A stretch of 64,000 bases of DNA from assembly GCF_001509835.1 (NCBI RefSeq), contig NZ_JXTJ01000012.1, forward strand, positions 1 to 64,000, given 5' to 3'. The translations under genes and the position numbers were made by a program. This document shows positions 37,274 to 45,632 of the stretch, piece after piece. How positions within the stretch are numbered: position 1 is the stretch's first letter; every line of letters begins with the position of its first letter. Origin of the DNA: Allobosea sp. WAO (lineage in GTDB: Bacteria > Pseudomonadota > Alphaproteobacteria > Rhizobiales > Beijerinckiaceae). The notes beneath the pieces are model-generated. The model had not been told where the DNA came from, ran no database searches, and saw only the letters and a list, made by a program, of their open reading frames with translations.

Positions 37274-37282
37274 AAGGCGGAT

Positions 37283-38233
37283 TCAGCTCCTGCGGCTGGC
37301 GGCGAAGCGCGCCGCCGCCCGCAGCATCGCCGCCTCCGGCCCGAAACCAGCGAGAGCAGCGACCGCCTGCTCGCTGAAGCGGTCGCGCTCGCGCTTCGCC
37401 GCCTCGAGGCCGAGGGCCGTGACCAGCGTCGCCTTGCCCCTAGCATCGTCCTTGGCGGTCGCCTTGCCCATCTGCTCGGTGCTGGCTTCGATATCGAGGA
37501 TGTCGTCGGCGACCTGGAAGGCCGCTCCGAGCGCCCGGCCGTAATCCGTCAGCGCTGCCATGCTCTTGGCATCGGCCTGTCCGAGACGGGCACCGAGCGC
37601 GACGCTGGCCGCCAGCAGCGCTCCGGTCTTCATCGCCTGCAGGCGCAGGATAGCGGCCTCGCCGAGACGCGCAGGCGCGCCTTCGGCGGGAAAGCGCCCC
37701 TCGGCCGCCAGATCGAGCATCTGGCCGCCGACCATGCCGCCGGCGCCGAGCGCACGCGACAGCATCAGCACCAGTGCGGCGCGGGTTTCGCCGTCGCGAT
37801 GGGTGGCGGGGTCGGAGAGGACGTCGAAGGCCAGCGTCAACAGGCTGTCGCCGGCGAGAATCGCGGTCGCCTCGTCGAAGGCCTTGTGCACGGTTGGCCG
37901 GCCGCGGCGCAGGTCGTCGTCGTCCATCGCCGGCAAGTCGTCATGGACCAGCGAGTAGCAATGGGCGAATTCGACGGCCGCGCCGGCGCGCAGGGCCTGC
38001 GCGCGCTCTACGCCAAAGATCCGGGCGGTCTCGGCGACCAGGAAGGGGCGCAGGCGCTTGCCGCCTCCGAGCGCGCCATGGCGCATCGCAGCCAGCAGAC
38101 GCGCCGGGCGGTGGATCTCGCCGGCCTCGGGCTCGTCACGCAGCAGGCTGGCGAGCAGTGTCTCGATGGCATCGGCGGTCTCGGCCAGACCGGCGGCGAG
38201 AGCCTCTTCGGAGGCGGTCTGCGCGGAACTCAT
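37283..38233 (-). CDS. ispA: Polyprenyl (farnesyl/geranylgeranyl) diphosphate synthase
   Basis: A 316-residue trans-isoprenyl synthase with the first Asp-rich motif in SLVHDDLPAMDDDD, GGKRLRP near residue 57 and the second motif ADDILD. It condenses isopentenyl diphosphate with allylic primers. The extra spacing in the first DDxxxxD motif is typical of bacterial FPP/GGPP synthases; chain length cannot be fixed here. The ATG 38233 begins the family-like start; the frame is open much further upstream but that overlaps mtgA. Confidence 0.92.
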   Translation of the reverse strand: MSSAQTASEEALAAGLAETADAIETLLASLLRDEPEAGEIHRPARLLAAMRHGALGGGKRLRPFLVAETARIFGVERAQALRAGAAVEFAHCYSLVHDDLPAMDDDDLRRGRPTVHKAFDEATAILAGDSLLTLAFDVLSDPATHRDGETRAALVLMLSRALGAGGMVGGQMLDLAAEGRFPAEGAPARLGEAAILRLQAMKTGALLAASVALGARLGQADAKSMAALTDYGRALGAAFQVADDILDIEASTEQMGKATAKDDARGKATLVTALGLEAAKRERDRFSEQAVAALAGFGPEAAMLRAAARFAASRRS

Positions 38234-38317
38234 GAAGCCCTCTTGCGTTCGCTTGCCGGGCCGGTGCCCAGCGTTTTGGGGCTTGCAGGAGGCGGGCTTC
38301 ATCGTCAAGCGTGGGGC

Positions 38318-39091
38318 ATGACAGGAATGGCAGGCAATCCGGGTCCGAAGCGCAGGGGACTCGCGACGCGAATCATCCGCATCCTGACGATGACCATGCT
38401 GGCCCTGGCGATCAGCTTCGTGGCGGCGCTCGTGCTCTACCGCTTCGTCCCGGCGCCATCGACATTGATGCTCGGGCGCTGGCTGACCTTTCGCGAGGTG
38501 AATCGCGACTGGGTGCCGCTGGAGCAGATCTCGCCGCATCTGGTCCGCGCCGTGATCGCTTCCGAGGACCAGCGCTTCTGCAGCCATGCCGGCGTCGACT
38601 GGGGCGAGCTCAACGCGGTGCTGCAGGACGAGGACGGGCCGAGCCGCGGCGCTTCGACGCTGACCATGCAGACCGCCAAGAACCTCTTCCTCTGGCCGGG
38701 CCGCTCCTATGTCCGCAAGGCGCTGGAATTGCCGGTGGCGCTCTCTATCGATCTCGCTTGGCCGAAGAGCCGGATCATCGAGGTCTATCTCAACATCGCC
38801 GAATGGGGCGACGGGGTGTTCGGTGCCGAGGCGGCGGCGCAGCTCTATTTCGGCAAGCCGGCGGCGAAGCTGAATCCGGCCGAGGCGGCGCGGCTCGCCG
38901 GCGCCCTGCCCAATCCGATCCTGCGCAATCCCGGCCGGCCAAGTCGGGGCCTGCAGGCGGCCGCCGGGCGTGTGCAGCGGCGCATGCTCCAGCTCGGGCC
39001 GCTCGGCGATTGCGCCCTGCCGCGCCGGAGCGCTGCGGCTTTGCCAGATTTTCGGCCGGATGCTCTAGCCAGAGCGCGCGCAAGCGTGTAA
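38318..39091 (+). CDS. mtgA: Monofunctional biosynthetic peptidoglycan transglycosylase MtgA
   Basis: A 257-residue GT51 enzyme that polymerises lipid II into glycan strands. It has an N-terminal membrane anchor ([17 protein letters not shown]), the catalytic Glu in [32 protein letters not shown] and [22 protein letters not shown] 38318 is used; ATG 38327 is an alternative. It is divergent from the polyprenyl synthase gene and 90 bases upstream of rpmF. Confidence 0.94.
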   Translation: MTGMAGNPGPKRRGLATRIIRILTMTMLALAISFVAALVLYRFVPAPSTLMLGRWLTFREVNRDWVPLEQISPHLVRAVIASEDQRFCSHAGVDWGELNAVLQDEDGPSRGASTLTMQTAKNLFLWPGRSYVRKALELPVALSIDLAWPKSRIIEVYLNIAEWGDGVFGAEAAAQLYFGKPAAKLNPAEAARLAGALPNPILRNPGRPSRGLQAAAGRVQRRMLQLGPLGDCALPRRSAAALPDFRPDALARARASV

Positions 39092-39180
39092 AGGCCTGCC
39101 ACCTCACGAATGTGACGTCGTCGCACAGGTCGTGCGGGCGAAAGCCCGGCGCTTCCCGCGACGGCATGATGGAGAGTACC

Positions 39181-39366
39181 ATGGCCGTTCCGAAGAGAAA
39201 GACTTCGCCGTCGAAGCGCGGCATGCGCCGCTCGGCCGACGCGCTGAAGCAGCCCACCTACATCGAAGACAAGAACTCCGGCGAGCTGCGCCGTCCGCAC
39301 CATGTCGACCTGAAGTCGGGCATGTATCGCGGCCGCCAGGTCCTGAAGGCCAAGACCGAGGCCTGA
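39181..39366 (+). CDS. rpmF: 50S ribosomal protein bL32
   Basis: A 61-residue ribosomal protein beginning [20 protein letters not shown], the canonical L32 start, with a basic, His/Arg-rich remainder ([11 protein letters not shown]). ATG 39181 follows GGAGAG. Two terminator-like hairpins follow. Confidence 0.96.
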   Translation: MAVPKRKTSPSKRGMRRSADALKQPTYIEDKNSGELRRPHHVDLKSGMYRGRQVLKAKTEA

Positions 39367-39373
39367 TAACGGG

Positions 39374-39394
39374 CGAGGCCAAAGGCCTCGTTTG
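39374..39394 (+). terminator. Terminator hairpin after rpmF
   Basis: CGAGGCC (39374-39380) pairs with GGCCTCG (39384-39390) around AAA and is followed by TTTGT. Only 7 bases after the rpmF stop. Confidence 0.65.
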
Positions 39395-39413
39395 TCGAAT
39401 TCGATTAGAAATC

Positions 39414-39436
39414 GCCGGCCGTAAGGCCGGCTTTTT
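39414..39436 (+). terminator. Second terminator after rpmF
   Basis: GCCGGCC (39414-39420) pairs with GGCCGGC (39425-39431) around GTAA and runs directly into five T residues. It probably finishes rpmF transcription and lies just before the convergent small gene. Confidence 0.8.
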
Positions 39437-39453
39437 CGTGTTTGCGGCAGAGC

Positions 39454-39684
39454 TCAGGCGAGGCGCGTCGTGATGCGGGCCGGTGCGCGCGGCGCGCCGG
39501 CGGCCTTGCGGTAGAGACCAGCGGCGATCGCGGGCGTCTCGCGGCCGCGCCGGGCGAACGGGCCGATCCCGGCCTGGCTGGCGGCGAGCTGTACCAGGAA
39601 GGCGGCGGGGACGACCATGGCGGGCGGGCTACGCCGCTCGGCCCTGCGGCGCTCTGGAAAATCATTCCAGACCTGCGTGATCAT
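39454..39684 (-). CDS. Small hypothetical protein
   Basis: A 76-residue basic protein starting MITQVWNDFPERRRAERRS, with a central hydrophobic stretch (AMVVPAAFLVQLAA) and an Ala/Arg-rich tail. Similar short proteins with the PAAFLVQL segment occur in Rhizobiales, to my recollection, and have no assigned function. ATG 39684 is preferred over 39705. It is divergent from the EAL gene and shares the CtrA-box intergenic region with it. Confidence 0.55.
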   Translation of the reverse strand: MITQVWNDFPERRRAERRSPPAMVVPAAFLVQLAASQAGIGPFARRGRETPAIAAGLYRKAAGAPRAPARITTRLA

Positions 39685-39744
39685 TGTGCCGCTCCGAAAC
39701 GCCAAGGCTTTTCGGAGGGCTAAGCTGCAAGCGGGGGGCCGGCC

Positions 39745-39760
39745 TTAACCGTGCGTTAAC
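39745..39760 (+). promoter_or_regulatory. CtrA-type binding site
   Basis: TTAA (39745-39748), seven bases, TTAA (39756-39759), then C matches the full CtrA consensus TTAA-N7-TTAAC. It lies 87 bases upstream of the chosen start of the EAL gene and about 60 bases upstream of the small divergent gene, a workable promoter position for either. Confidence 0.7.
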
Positions 39761-39846
39761 CCAGCCGGATGCATCGTTTCGGCACAGATTCCGCCCTCTC
39801 GAATCCGGGTCCGACGGCCCCTCTCCGTCGCCGAGGCCGCTGTCCG

Positions 39847-41541
39847 ATGCCCGCGCCTTCCATTTTCGGCTCCCGCGACGAGAGAATTGTCGATCCGCGC
39901 AGCCTGCTCTCCTCGATCGGGGAGGTGGTCTACACCTGGGACATCGCCACCGACGCTCTGGAATGGGGCCCGAACGTCGCCGAGGTGCTCGGCCCGGTCG
40001 CGCCGGCGGTGCTGGCGCGTGGCCTCGCCTTCGCCGGGCTGGTCGAGCCCGGTAGCGGGCGCAGCCGCTATGATGCGATCTATTCGGTGGGCGGGCACGA
40101 TTTCGGCGACGGGGTGGTCTATCGCACCCGCTATGCCGCCGACCTGGCCGGCCGCAGAATGTGGATCGAAGATGCGGGGCGCTGGTTTGCGGGGATGGAT
40201 GGACGTCCGGCCCGAGCGCGCGGCGTCCTGCGGCTCGAGCGGGCGGTGCGGCCCGAGGAGCTGGGCGCCGATCATCACGAACTCTGCGATCGCGCCTCGC
40301 TGGTCGAGCATGTCGAGACGGCGCTGGCCGAGCATCTGCCTGCCGAGCGTGGCCTCGTCGTCCTGATCGGCGCGATCGACGAGCTTGCCCGCCTCAACGA
40401 CGATTTCGGCCATGAGGCCACCGACGAGATCATCCAGGAAGTGCAGGAGCGCCTGCGGTCGGTGATGCGCCGGCGCGACCATCTGATGCGTTATTCCGGC
40501 AATCGCTTCGCCATCCTGCTGTCGGGCTGCCCGGCCTCGCAGGTCGAGGTGGCGGCGCAACGCTTCATCAAGGCCGTGGCGCAGTCCGCGATCGAGACCT
40601 CGCGCGGCATCGCGCTGGCGCGGCTGCGGGTCGGTGCGGCGGTCGCGCCGGACCTGTCACGGGAGGGCGGCGCACTGGTCGCGGCGGCCGAGAATGCGCT
40701 TGCGGGGGCCAAGGCCGGAGCCGTCGACGCGGCGGTCATCGCCCGGCGCAACGTCGTGCGCGAAACCGGTGCCGGCACTGCGAGCCATGACATCGAGGCC
40801 GTGGTCGCGCTCAACGAGCGCCGGGTCCGTCTCGCTCTCCAGCCCGTAGTCAGCGCGGCCACCCGAGCGCCCGTCTTCAGCGAGGCGCTGCTGCGGGTCG
40901 AGCGGGCGCAGGGCGGGGGCTTCCTCGCCACGCCGGAATTGATCCCGGTGCTGGAGCGGCGCGGTCTGATCAGGCTGTTCGACCATCGCGTGCTTGAGCT
41001 CGTCATGGCCCTGCTGGCCGAGCAGCCGCAAATGGTGCTTTCGGTCAACGTCTCGCCGCGCTCGCTCGCCGATCCGGAATGGCTCGATGCCTTCCTCGCC
41101 TGCACGGGCGGCCGCAGCGCCGAGACTTCGCGTTTGATCGTCGAGGTCACCGAGACCGCGACGATCGACGATTCCGCGCGGATGGTGAAGCTGCTGACAC
41201 GGATCAAGGAGCAGGGCGCGCGCATCGCCATCGACGATTTCGGCGCCGGCCACACCTCGCTGCGGCATCTGCGCGCCTTCCCGATCGACATCCTGAAGCT
41301 CGACGGCGCCTTCACCCAGAATCTGCGACGCTCGACCGATGACCGGTTCTTCGTGCGCACTTTGCTGGAACTGGCGCGCCATCTCGAAGTCGAGACGGTG
41401 GCGGAATGGGTCGACGACGATCTTCAGGCCGCGATGCTGCGCGACTGGGGCGTGACCTATCTGCAGGGCCATCTGGTCGGAAAGGCGGAGCTCTGGCAGC
41501 CCGATCAGGCGCGGGCCGAGCCGCTGCGCGAAGCCGTCTGA
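39847..41541 (+). CDS. EAL-domain cyclic-di-GMP phosphodiesterase with degenerate GGDEF domain
   Basis: About 564 residues: a PAS-like N-terminal region (about 1-130), a GGDEF-fold domain (about 150-300) and an EAL domain (about 320-555). The GGDEF signature is replaced by SGNRF, so cyclase activity is unlikely. EAL residues are largely kept: EALLR, SVNVSPRS, EVTETA, IDDFGAGHTSL, LKLDGAF and QGHLVGK. A phosphodiesterase lowering c-di-GMP is inferred. ATG 39847 is preferred because the ATG at 39769 is only 9 bases after a CtrA box. Confidence 0.88.
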   Translation: MPAPSIFGSRDERIVDPRSLLSSIGEVVYTWDIATDALEWGPNVAEVLGPVAPAVLARGLAFAGLVEPGSGRSRYDAIYSVGGHDFGDGVVYRTRYAADLAGRRMWIEDAGRWFAGMDGRPARARGVLRLERAVRPEELGADHHELCDRASLVEHVETALAEHLPAERGLVVLIGAIDELARLNDDFGHEATDEIIQEVQERLRSVMRRRDHLMRYSGNRFAILLSGCPASQVEVAAQRFIKAVAQSAIETSRGIALARLRVGAAVAPDLSREGGALVAAAENALAGAKAGAVDAAVIARRNVVRETGAGTASHDIEAVVALNERRVRLALQPVVSAATRAPVFSEALLRVERAQGGGFLATPELIPVLERRGLIRLFDHRVLELVMALLAEQPQMVLSVNVSPRSLADPEWLDAFLACTGGRSAETSRLIVEVTETATIDDSARMVKLLTRIKEQGARIAIDDFGAGHTSLRHLRAFPIDILKLDGAFTQNLRRSTDDRFFVRTLLELARHLEVETVAEWVDDDLQAAMLRDWGVTYLQGHLVGKAELWQPDQARAEPLREAV

Positions 41542-41607
41542 GGTGTCCGGGCGGCGAGGCAGCCGCCCGATGCGATCGTTAGTCGCGCAACTGGCGCGCT
41601 TTCCCGT

Positions 41608-42198
41608 TCACTTGCTCTTGGCGAGCTTGTCGAGCCGCTCGCGCATCTCGTTGAGCTCGCGCTTGAGATCGCCGAGCTCGGCGTTTTCCGGCGCCGTCGA
41701 CGGGGCTTCCGCCTGCGCCTTGGCTGCTGCCGCGGCAAACGGGTTGAAGAGCTGGAAGGCCTCGGTGAACATCGTCATGTTGGCGCGGGTCTGGGCCTGG
41801 ATCGCGTCGAGCGCGCCGGTGCCGAAGGTGCCGCCGCCGAAGGCCTTGCTCATCTGCTCGCGGAACTGGTTCTGTTCCTTGGTCAGATTCTCCATCGAGA
41901 ATTCGAGATAGCGCGGCACCAGGGCCTGCATGCTGTCGCCGTAGAAGCGGATGAGCTGGCGCAGGAAGGCGATCGGCAGCAGGTTCTGCCCGTCCTTGCT
42001 CTCTTCGTCGAAGATGATCTGGGCCAGCACCGAGCGGGTGATGTCCTCGCCGCTCTTGGCGTCGTAGACGACGAAATCTTCGCCGTTGCGCACCAGGCCG
42101 GCGAGATCTTCCAGCGTGACGTAGGAGCTTGTGCCCGTGTGGTACAGCCGACGATTGGCGTATTTCTTGATGACGGTCGCTTCTTTGTCGCTGGCCAT
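41608..42198 (-). CDS. phaR: Polyhydroxyalkanoate synthesis repressor PhaR
   Basis: A 196-residue regulator. The N-terminal PhaR DNA-binding domain shows IKKYANRRLYHTGTSSYVTLEDLA. The accumulation-associated region follows (LRQLIRFYGDSMQALVPRYLEFSMENL), with a C-terminal coiled coil (LGDLKRELNEMRERLDKLAKSK). PhaR binds both DNA and the polymer and represses phasin and pha genes. It is divergent from phaA; the gap contains two inverted repeats that could be its operators. Confidence 0.95.
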   Translation of the reverse strand: MASDKEATVIKKYANRRLYHTGTSSYVTLEDLAGLVRNGEDFVVYDAKSGEDITRSVLAQIIFDEESKDGQNLLPIAFLRQLIRFYGDSMQALVPRYLEFSMENLTKEQNQFREQMSKAFGGGTFGTGALDAIQAQTRANMTMFTEAFQLFNPFAAAAAKAQAEAPSTAPENAELGDLKRELNEMRERLDKLAKSK

Positions 42199-42225
42199 AG
42201 ATACCCACGCGCCTTGCTCCGGCCG

Positions 42226-42247
42226 TCCGTCCCGGGATCGGGACGGA
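42226..42247. promoter_or_regulatory. Inverted repeat upstream of phaR
   Basis: TCCGTCCCG (42226-42234) and CGGGACGGA (42239-42247) are perfect 9-base arms around GGAT, 28 bases upstream of the phaR start. Candidate operator. Confidence 0.4.
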
Positions 42248-42287
42248 GCCGGAAAACGGTTCCCCGCCAGACGATAGCTCGTCGGCG

Positions 42288-42324
42288 CCCTGCTGCAAGT
42301 TTTTTGAGCGCCGTTGCGGCAGGG
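42288..42324. promoter_or_regulatory. Inverted repeat with T-run between phaR and phaA
   Basis: CCCTGCTGCAA (42288-42298) and TTGCGGCAGGG (42314-42324) match at 10 of 11 positions around a 15-base spacer containing six T residues. CTGC/GCAG half-sites are reported for PhaR in other alphaproteobacteria, so this is a plausible PhaR site. Confidence 0.4.
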
Positions 42325-42456
42325 GCGGCCGTTGCCTCGATGATAGGCTTCGCCCCATGGCTGGCTTGACGGCGTCGCCGCGCCCTTCGAAGGTGCGGAG
42401 AACAGTTTGCCGAACCGCCGGAGGCGGGAGGCGTGAGAGAACCGGAGGACAAGCCA

Positions 42457-43635
42457 ATGGCTGATACTGACATCGTGATCGTGGGCGCTGCGCGCACCGC
42501 AGTCGGCGCCTTCAACGGTGCCTTCGCCAATACGCCGGCTCACGATCTCGGCGCCGCGGCGATCAAGGAAGCGCTGAAGCGCGCCAAGGTCGAGGCCGGT
42601 GAGGTCGACGAGGTCATCATGGGCCAGATCCTGACCGCCGGTCAGGGCCAGAACCCGGCCCGCCAGGCCGCGATGATCGCGGGCATTCCGCAGGAGGCGA
42701 CCGCCTGGGGCCTCAACCAGCTCTGCGGCTCGGGCCTGCGCGCCGTCGCCATCGGCCTGCAGCAGATCGCCAATGGCGATGCCGACATCATCGTCGCCGG
42801 CGGCCAGGAATCGATGTCGATGTCGCAGCATGCCCAGCATCTGCGCTCCGGCACCAAGATGGGCGACACCAAGTTCATCGATACGATGATCAAGGACGGG
42901 CTCTGGGACGCCTTCCACGGCTACCATATGGGCACCACCGCCGAGAACGTCGCGACCAAATGGCAGATCAGCCGCGAGGAACAGGACCGCTTCGCCGTCG
43001 GCTCGCAGAACAAGGCCGAGGCTGCGCAGAAGGCCGGCCGCTTCAAGGACGAGATCCTTCCCTTCACCGTCTCGACCCGCAAGGGCGACATCGTCGTCGA
43101 TGCCGACGAGTATCCGCGCCATGGCGCGACGATCGAGGCGATGGCGAAGCTCAGGCCCGCCTTCTCCAAGGACGGGACCGTCACCGCCGGCAACGCCTCG
43201 GGCATCAATGACGGGGCCGCTGCGCTCGTGGTGATGACCGCCAAGGAAGCCGCCAAGCGCGGCCTGACGCCGCTCGCGCGCATCGCCTCCTGGGCGACGG
43301 CCGGCGTCGATCCGGCGATCATGGGCTCCGGGCCGATCCCGGCGACGCGCAAGGCGCTGGAGAAGGCCGGCTGGAAGATCGGCGATCTCGACCTCGTCGA
43401 GGCCAACGAGGCCTTCGCCGCCCAGGCGCTGGCGGTCAACAAGGACCTCGGCTGGAACCCCGACATCGTCAACGTCAATGGCGGCGCGATCGCGATCGGC
43501 CATCCGATCGGCGCCTCGGGCGCGCGGGTGCTGGTGACGCTGCTGCACGAGATGGCCAAGCGCGACGCGAAGAAGGGCCTCGCCACGCTGTGCATCGGCG
43601 GCGGCATGGGCGTCGCCCTGGCTGTGGAGCGCTGA
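42457..43635 (+). CDS. phaA: Acetyl-CoA C-acetyltransferase (beta-ketothiolase) PhaA
   Basis: A 392-residue thiolase that condenses two acetyl-CoA to acetoacetyl-CoA. It has nucleophile Cys90 ([11 protein letters not shown]), His349 ([11 protein letters not shown]) and Cys379 (LCIGGGMG). ATG 42457 follows CCGGAGGAC at ideal spacing. First gene of phaA-DUF1737-phaB, divergent from phaR, so it feeds polyhydroxybutyrate synthesis. No phaC is in the window. Confidence 0.95.
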   Translation: MADTDIVIVGAARTAVGAFNGAFANTPAHDLGAAAIKEALKRAKVEAGEVDEVIMGQILTAGQGQNPARQAAMIAGIPQEATAWGLNQLCGSGLRAVAIGLQQIANGDADIIVAGGQESMSMSQHAQHLRSGTKMGDTKFIDTMIKDGLWDAFHGYHMGTTAENVATKWQISREEQDRFAVGSQNKAEAAQKAGRFKDEILPFTVSTRKGDIVVDADEYPRHGATIEAMAKLRPAFSKDGTVTAGNASGINDGAAALVVMTAKEAAKRGLTPLARIASWATAGVDPAIMGSGPIPATRKALEKAGWKIGDLDLVEANEAFAAQALAVNKDLGWNPDIVNVNGGAIAIGHPIGASGARVLVTLLHEMAKRDAKKGLATLCIGGGMGVALAVER

Positions 43636-43645
43636 GCCGCCGACC

Positions 43646-43861
43646 ATGCCCAAGCAGACCACGCTCTATCGCTACCTGACCGGGCCCGATGACGCTTCGT
43701 TCTGTCATCGGGTCTCGGAGGCGCTGAGCCGTGGCTGGGTCCTCTACGGGCCCCCGACCCTGACCTATGACGAGAAGGCGGGGCGCGTGATCTGCGGGCA
43801 GGCGATCATCAAGGATGTGGACCGGGCGTACGAGCCCGGTCTCGATCTCTCGCAACAATAA
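43646..43861 (+). CDS. DUF1737 domain protein
   Basis: A 71-residue protein recognised by LYRYLTGPDDASFCHRVSEAL and WVLYGPPTLTYD, the DUF1737 pattern. It starts 10 bases after phaA and ends 37 bases before phaB, so it is part of the pha operon. No function is known; its location suggests a small accessory factor, but that is inference. Confidence 0.85.
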   Translation: MPKQTTLYRYLTGPDDASFCHRVSEALSRGWVLYGPPTLTYDEKAGRVICGQAIIKDVDRAYEPGLDLSQQ

Positions 43862-43898
43862 AGCCGCCGAGGGGCCGGCCCAGAGGGAGGAGCAGACG

Positions 43899-44621
43899 AT
43901 GGCTAGGGTTGCTTTGGTGACTGGGGGCACGCGCGGCATCGGCGCGGCGATCTGCAAGGCGCTGCAGGAGGCCGGCTACAAGGTCGCCGCGAGCTATGCC
44001 GGCAATGACGAGGCTGCCGCCAAGTTCAAGACCGAGACCGGGATACCCGTCTACAAATGGGATGTCGGCGACTACGACGCCTGCGCCGCCGGCATCGCCA
44101 AGGTCGAGGCCGAGGTCGGGCCGGTCGACATCCTCGTCAACAATGCCGGCATCACCAAGGACGGCTTCTTCCACAAGATGACCAAGGACCAGTGGTCCGC
44201 CGTCATCCGCACCAATCTCGACTCGCTGTTCAACATGACGCGCCCGGTGATCGAAGGCATGCGCGGGCGCGGCTTCGGCCGGATCATCGTGATCTCGTCT
44301 ATCAACGGCCAGAAGGGCCAGATGGGGCAGGTGAACTACTCCGCGGCCAAGGCCGGCGATATCGGCTTCGTCAAGGCGCTGGCGCAGGAGAACGCCAACA
44401 AGGGCATCACGGTGAACGCGATCACGCCGGGCTATATCGGCACCGACATGGTCGCGGCGATGCCGGAAGAGGCGCTGAAACGCGTCGTCGCCGGCATTCC
44501 GGTCGGCCGCCTCGGCAAGCCCGAGGAGATCGCGCAAACGGTCGTCTTCCTCGCCTCCGACAACGGCGCCTTCGCGACCGGCGCAACCTTCGCCGTCAAT
44601 GGCGGCCAGTACATGGCCTGA
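43899..44621 (+). CDS. phaB: Acetoacetyl-CoA reductase PhaB
   Basis: A 240-residue NADPH-dependent short-chain reductase giving (R)-3-hydroxybutyryl-CoA. Motifs: TGGTRGIG (8-15), NNAGITKDGFFHKM (the PhaB-type segment), catalytic Ser134, Tyr147 and Lys151, and GYIGTDMV. GGGAGGAG precedes ATG 43899. It completes the phaA-DUF1737-phaB operon. Confidence 0.95.
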   Translation: MARVALVTGGTRGIGAAICKALQEAGYKVAASYAGNDEAAAKFKTETGIPVYKWDVGDYDACAAGIAKVEAEVGPVDILVNNAGITKDGFFHKMTKDQWSAVIRTNLDSLFNMTRPVIEGMRGRGFGRIIVISSINGQKGQMGQVNYSAAKAGDIGFVKALAQENANKGITVNAITPGYIGTDMVAAMPEEALKRVVAGIPVGRLGKPEEIAQTVVFLASDNGAFATGATFAVNGGQYMA

Positions 44622-44738
44622 CGCCCCACGGCGCGCCGTCTTCGCGGCGGCGCGTCGCCGGCGTCGGTGACGAGGCGGGCATAGGCAGGACGGGGCCGCT
44701 CTGCTAACCGGGGCGCCGCCCCCGCCGAGTGCCGCCCG

Positions 44739-45632
44739 ATGACCTCCCGCACCGCTACCGCGACCGGCTTCGTCGCCATCCTGCTCTGGTCGACGCTGGC
44801 GCTGTTCACGGCGATGAGCGGCCGGCTGCCGGCCTTCCAGCTCGTTGCCATGACCTTCGTGATCGGCGGGCTCTTCATCCTCGCGATCGCGGCGGCGCGT
44901 GGCCGGCTGCACCTAGCGCGGCCGACGCCGGCCTCCTTCCTGCTCGGGCTCTACGGTCCGTTCGGCGACACCGCGCTCTACTATGCCGCGGTCAAGACGG
45001 CGCCGCCGGCAGAGGCGAACCTGATCCATTATCTCTGGCCGCTGCTGATCGTGCTGTTCGCGGCGCTGCTGCCGGGCGGCGGGCTGAAGCTGCGCCATCT
45101 CGTCGGCGCCCTGATCGGCCTCGGGGCGACGGCGGTGCTGATCTCCGGCAGTCTCGGCGCCGGCGGTGGCGGCATCCAGCCCGGCCATGTGCTGGCGGCG
45201 CTCGGCGCCTTCGTCTGGGCGAGCTATTCGGTGATTTCGCGCCGCTTCGCCGCCGTTCCCTCGGAGAGCCTCGGCGTCACCATGCTCGGCTGCGCTGTCG
45301 CGGCCTTCGCCTGCCATCTCGCCTTCGAGCAGACCTTATGGACGCCGAGCCTCGCCGAATGGGGCGGGGTGCTGGGGCTCGGCCTCGGCTCGACCGGGCT
45401 CGCCTTCATCTGCTGGGACATTGGCATGAAGAAGGGCGACGTGTCCCTGCTCGGCGTCGCCTCCTATGCCGCTCCGGTGCTCTCGACCATCATCCTGGTG
45501 CTCGCCGGCTATGCGGCGGCGAGCTGGCTGCTCGCCCTGTCCTGCGTGCTGATCGTGGTCGGGGCGCTGGTCGCGAGCTTCGGCCAAAGTGCGGGACGGC
45601 CGCCTCAGCGGTCCAGTACCCGCGTCTCGTAG
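44739..45632 (+). CDS. EamA-family (DMT) transporter
   Basis: A 297-residue protein with ten predicted transmembrane helices in two EamA repeats (first centred on residues 5-130, second 150-285). Conserved features include GLYGPFGDTALYYAAVKTAPPAEANLIHYLWPLLIVLF, typical of aromatic amino acid exporter YddG-like DMT proteins. The last 28 bases overlap the convergent acetyltransferase gene. Substrate unknown. Confidence 0.9.
   Translation: MTSRTATATGFVAILLWSTLALFTAMSGRLPAFQLVAMTFVIGGLFILAIAAARGRLHLARPTPASFLLGLYGPFGDTALYYAAVKTAPPAEANLIHYLWPLLIVLFAALLPGGGLKLRHLVGALIGLGATAVLISGSLGAGGGGIQPGHVLAALGAFVWASYSVISRRFAAVPSESLGVTMLGCAVAAFACHLAFEQTLWTPSLAEWGGVLGLGLGSTGLAFICWDIGMKKGDVSLLGVASYAAPVLSTIILVLAGYAAASWLLALSCVLIVVGALVASFGQSAGRPPQRSSTRVS

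Noticed and set aside
44622-44738. GC-rich partial hairpins after phaB as a terminator
   Set aside because: Arms are imperfect with bulges and there is no T-run; not distinguishable from background in this base composition.
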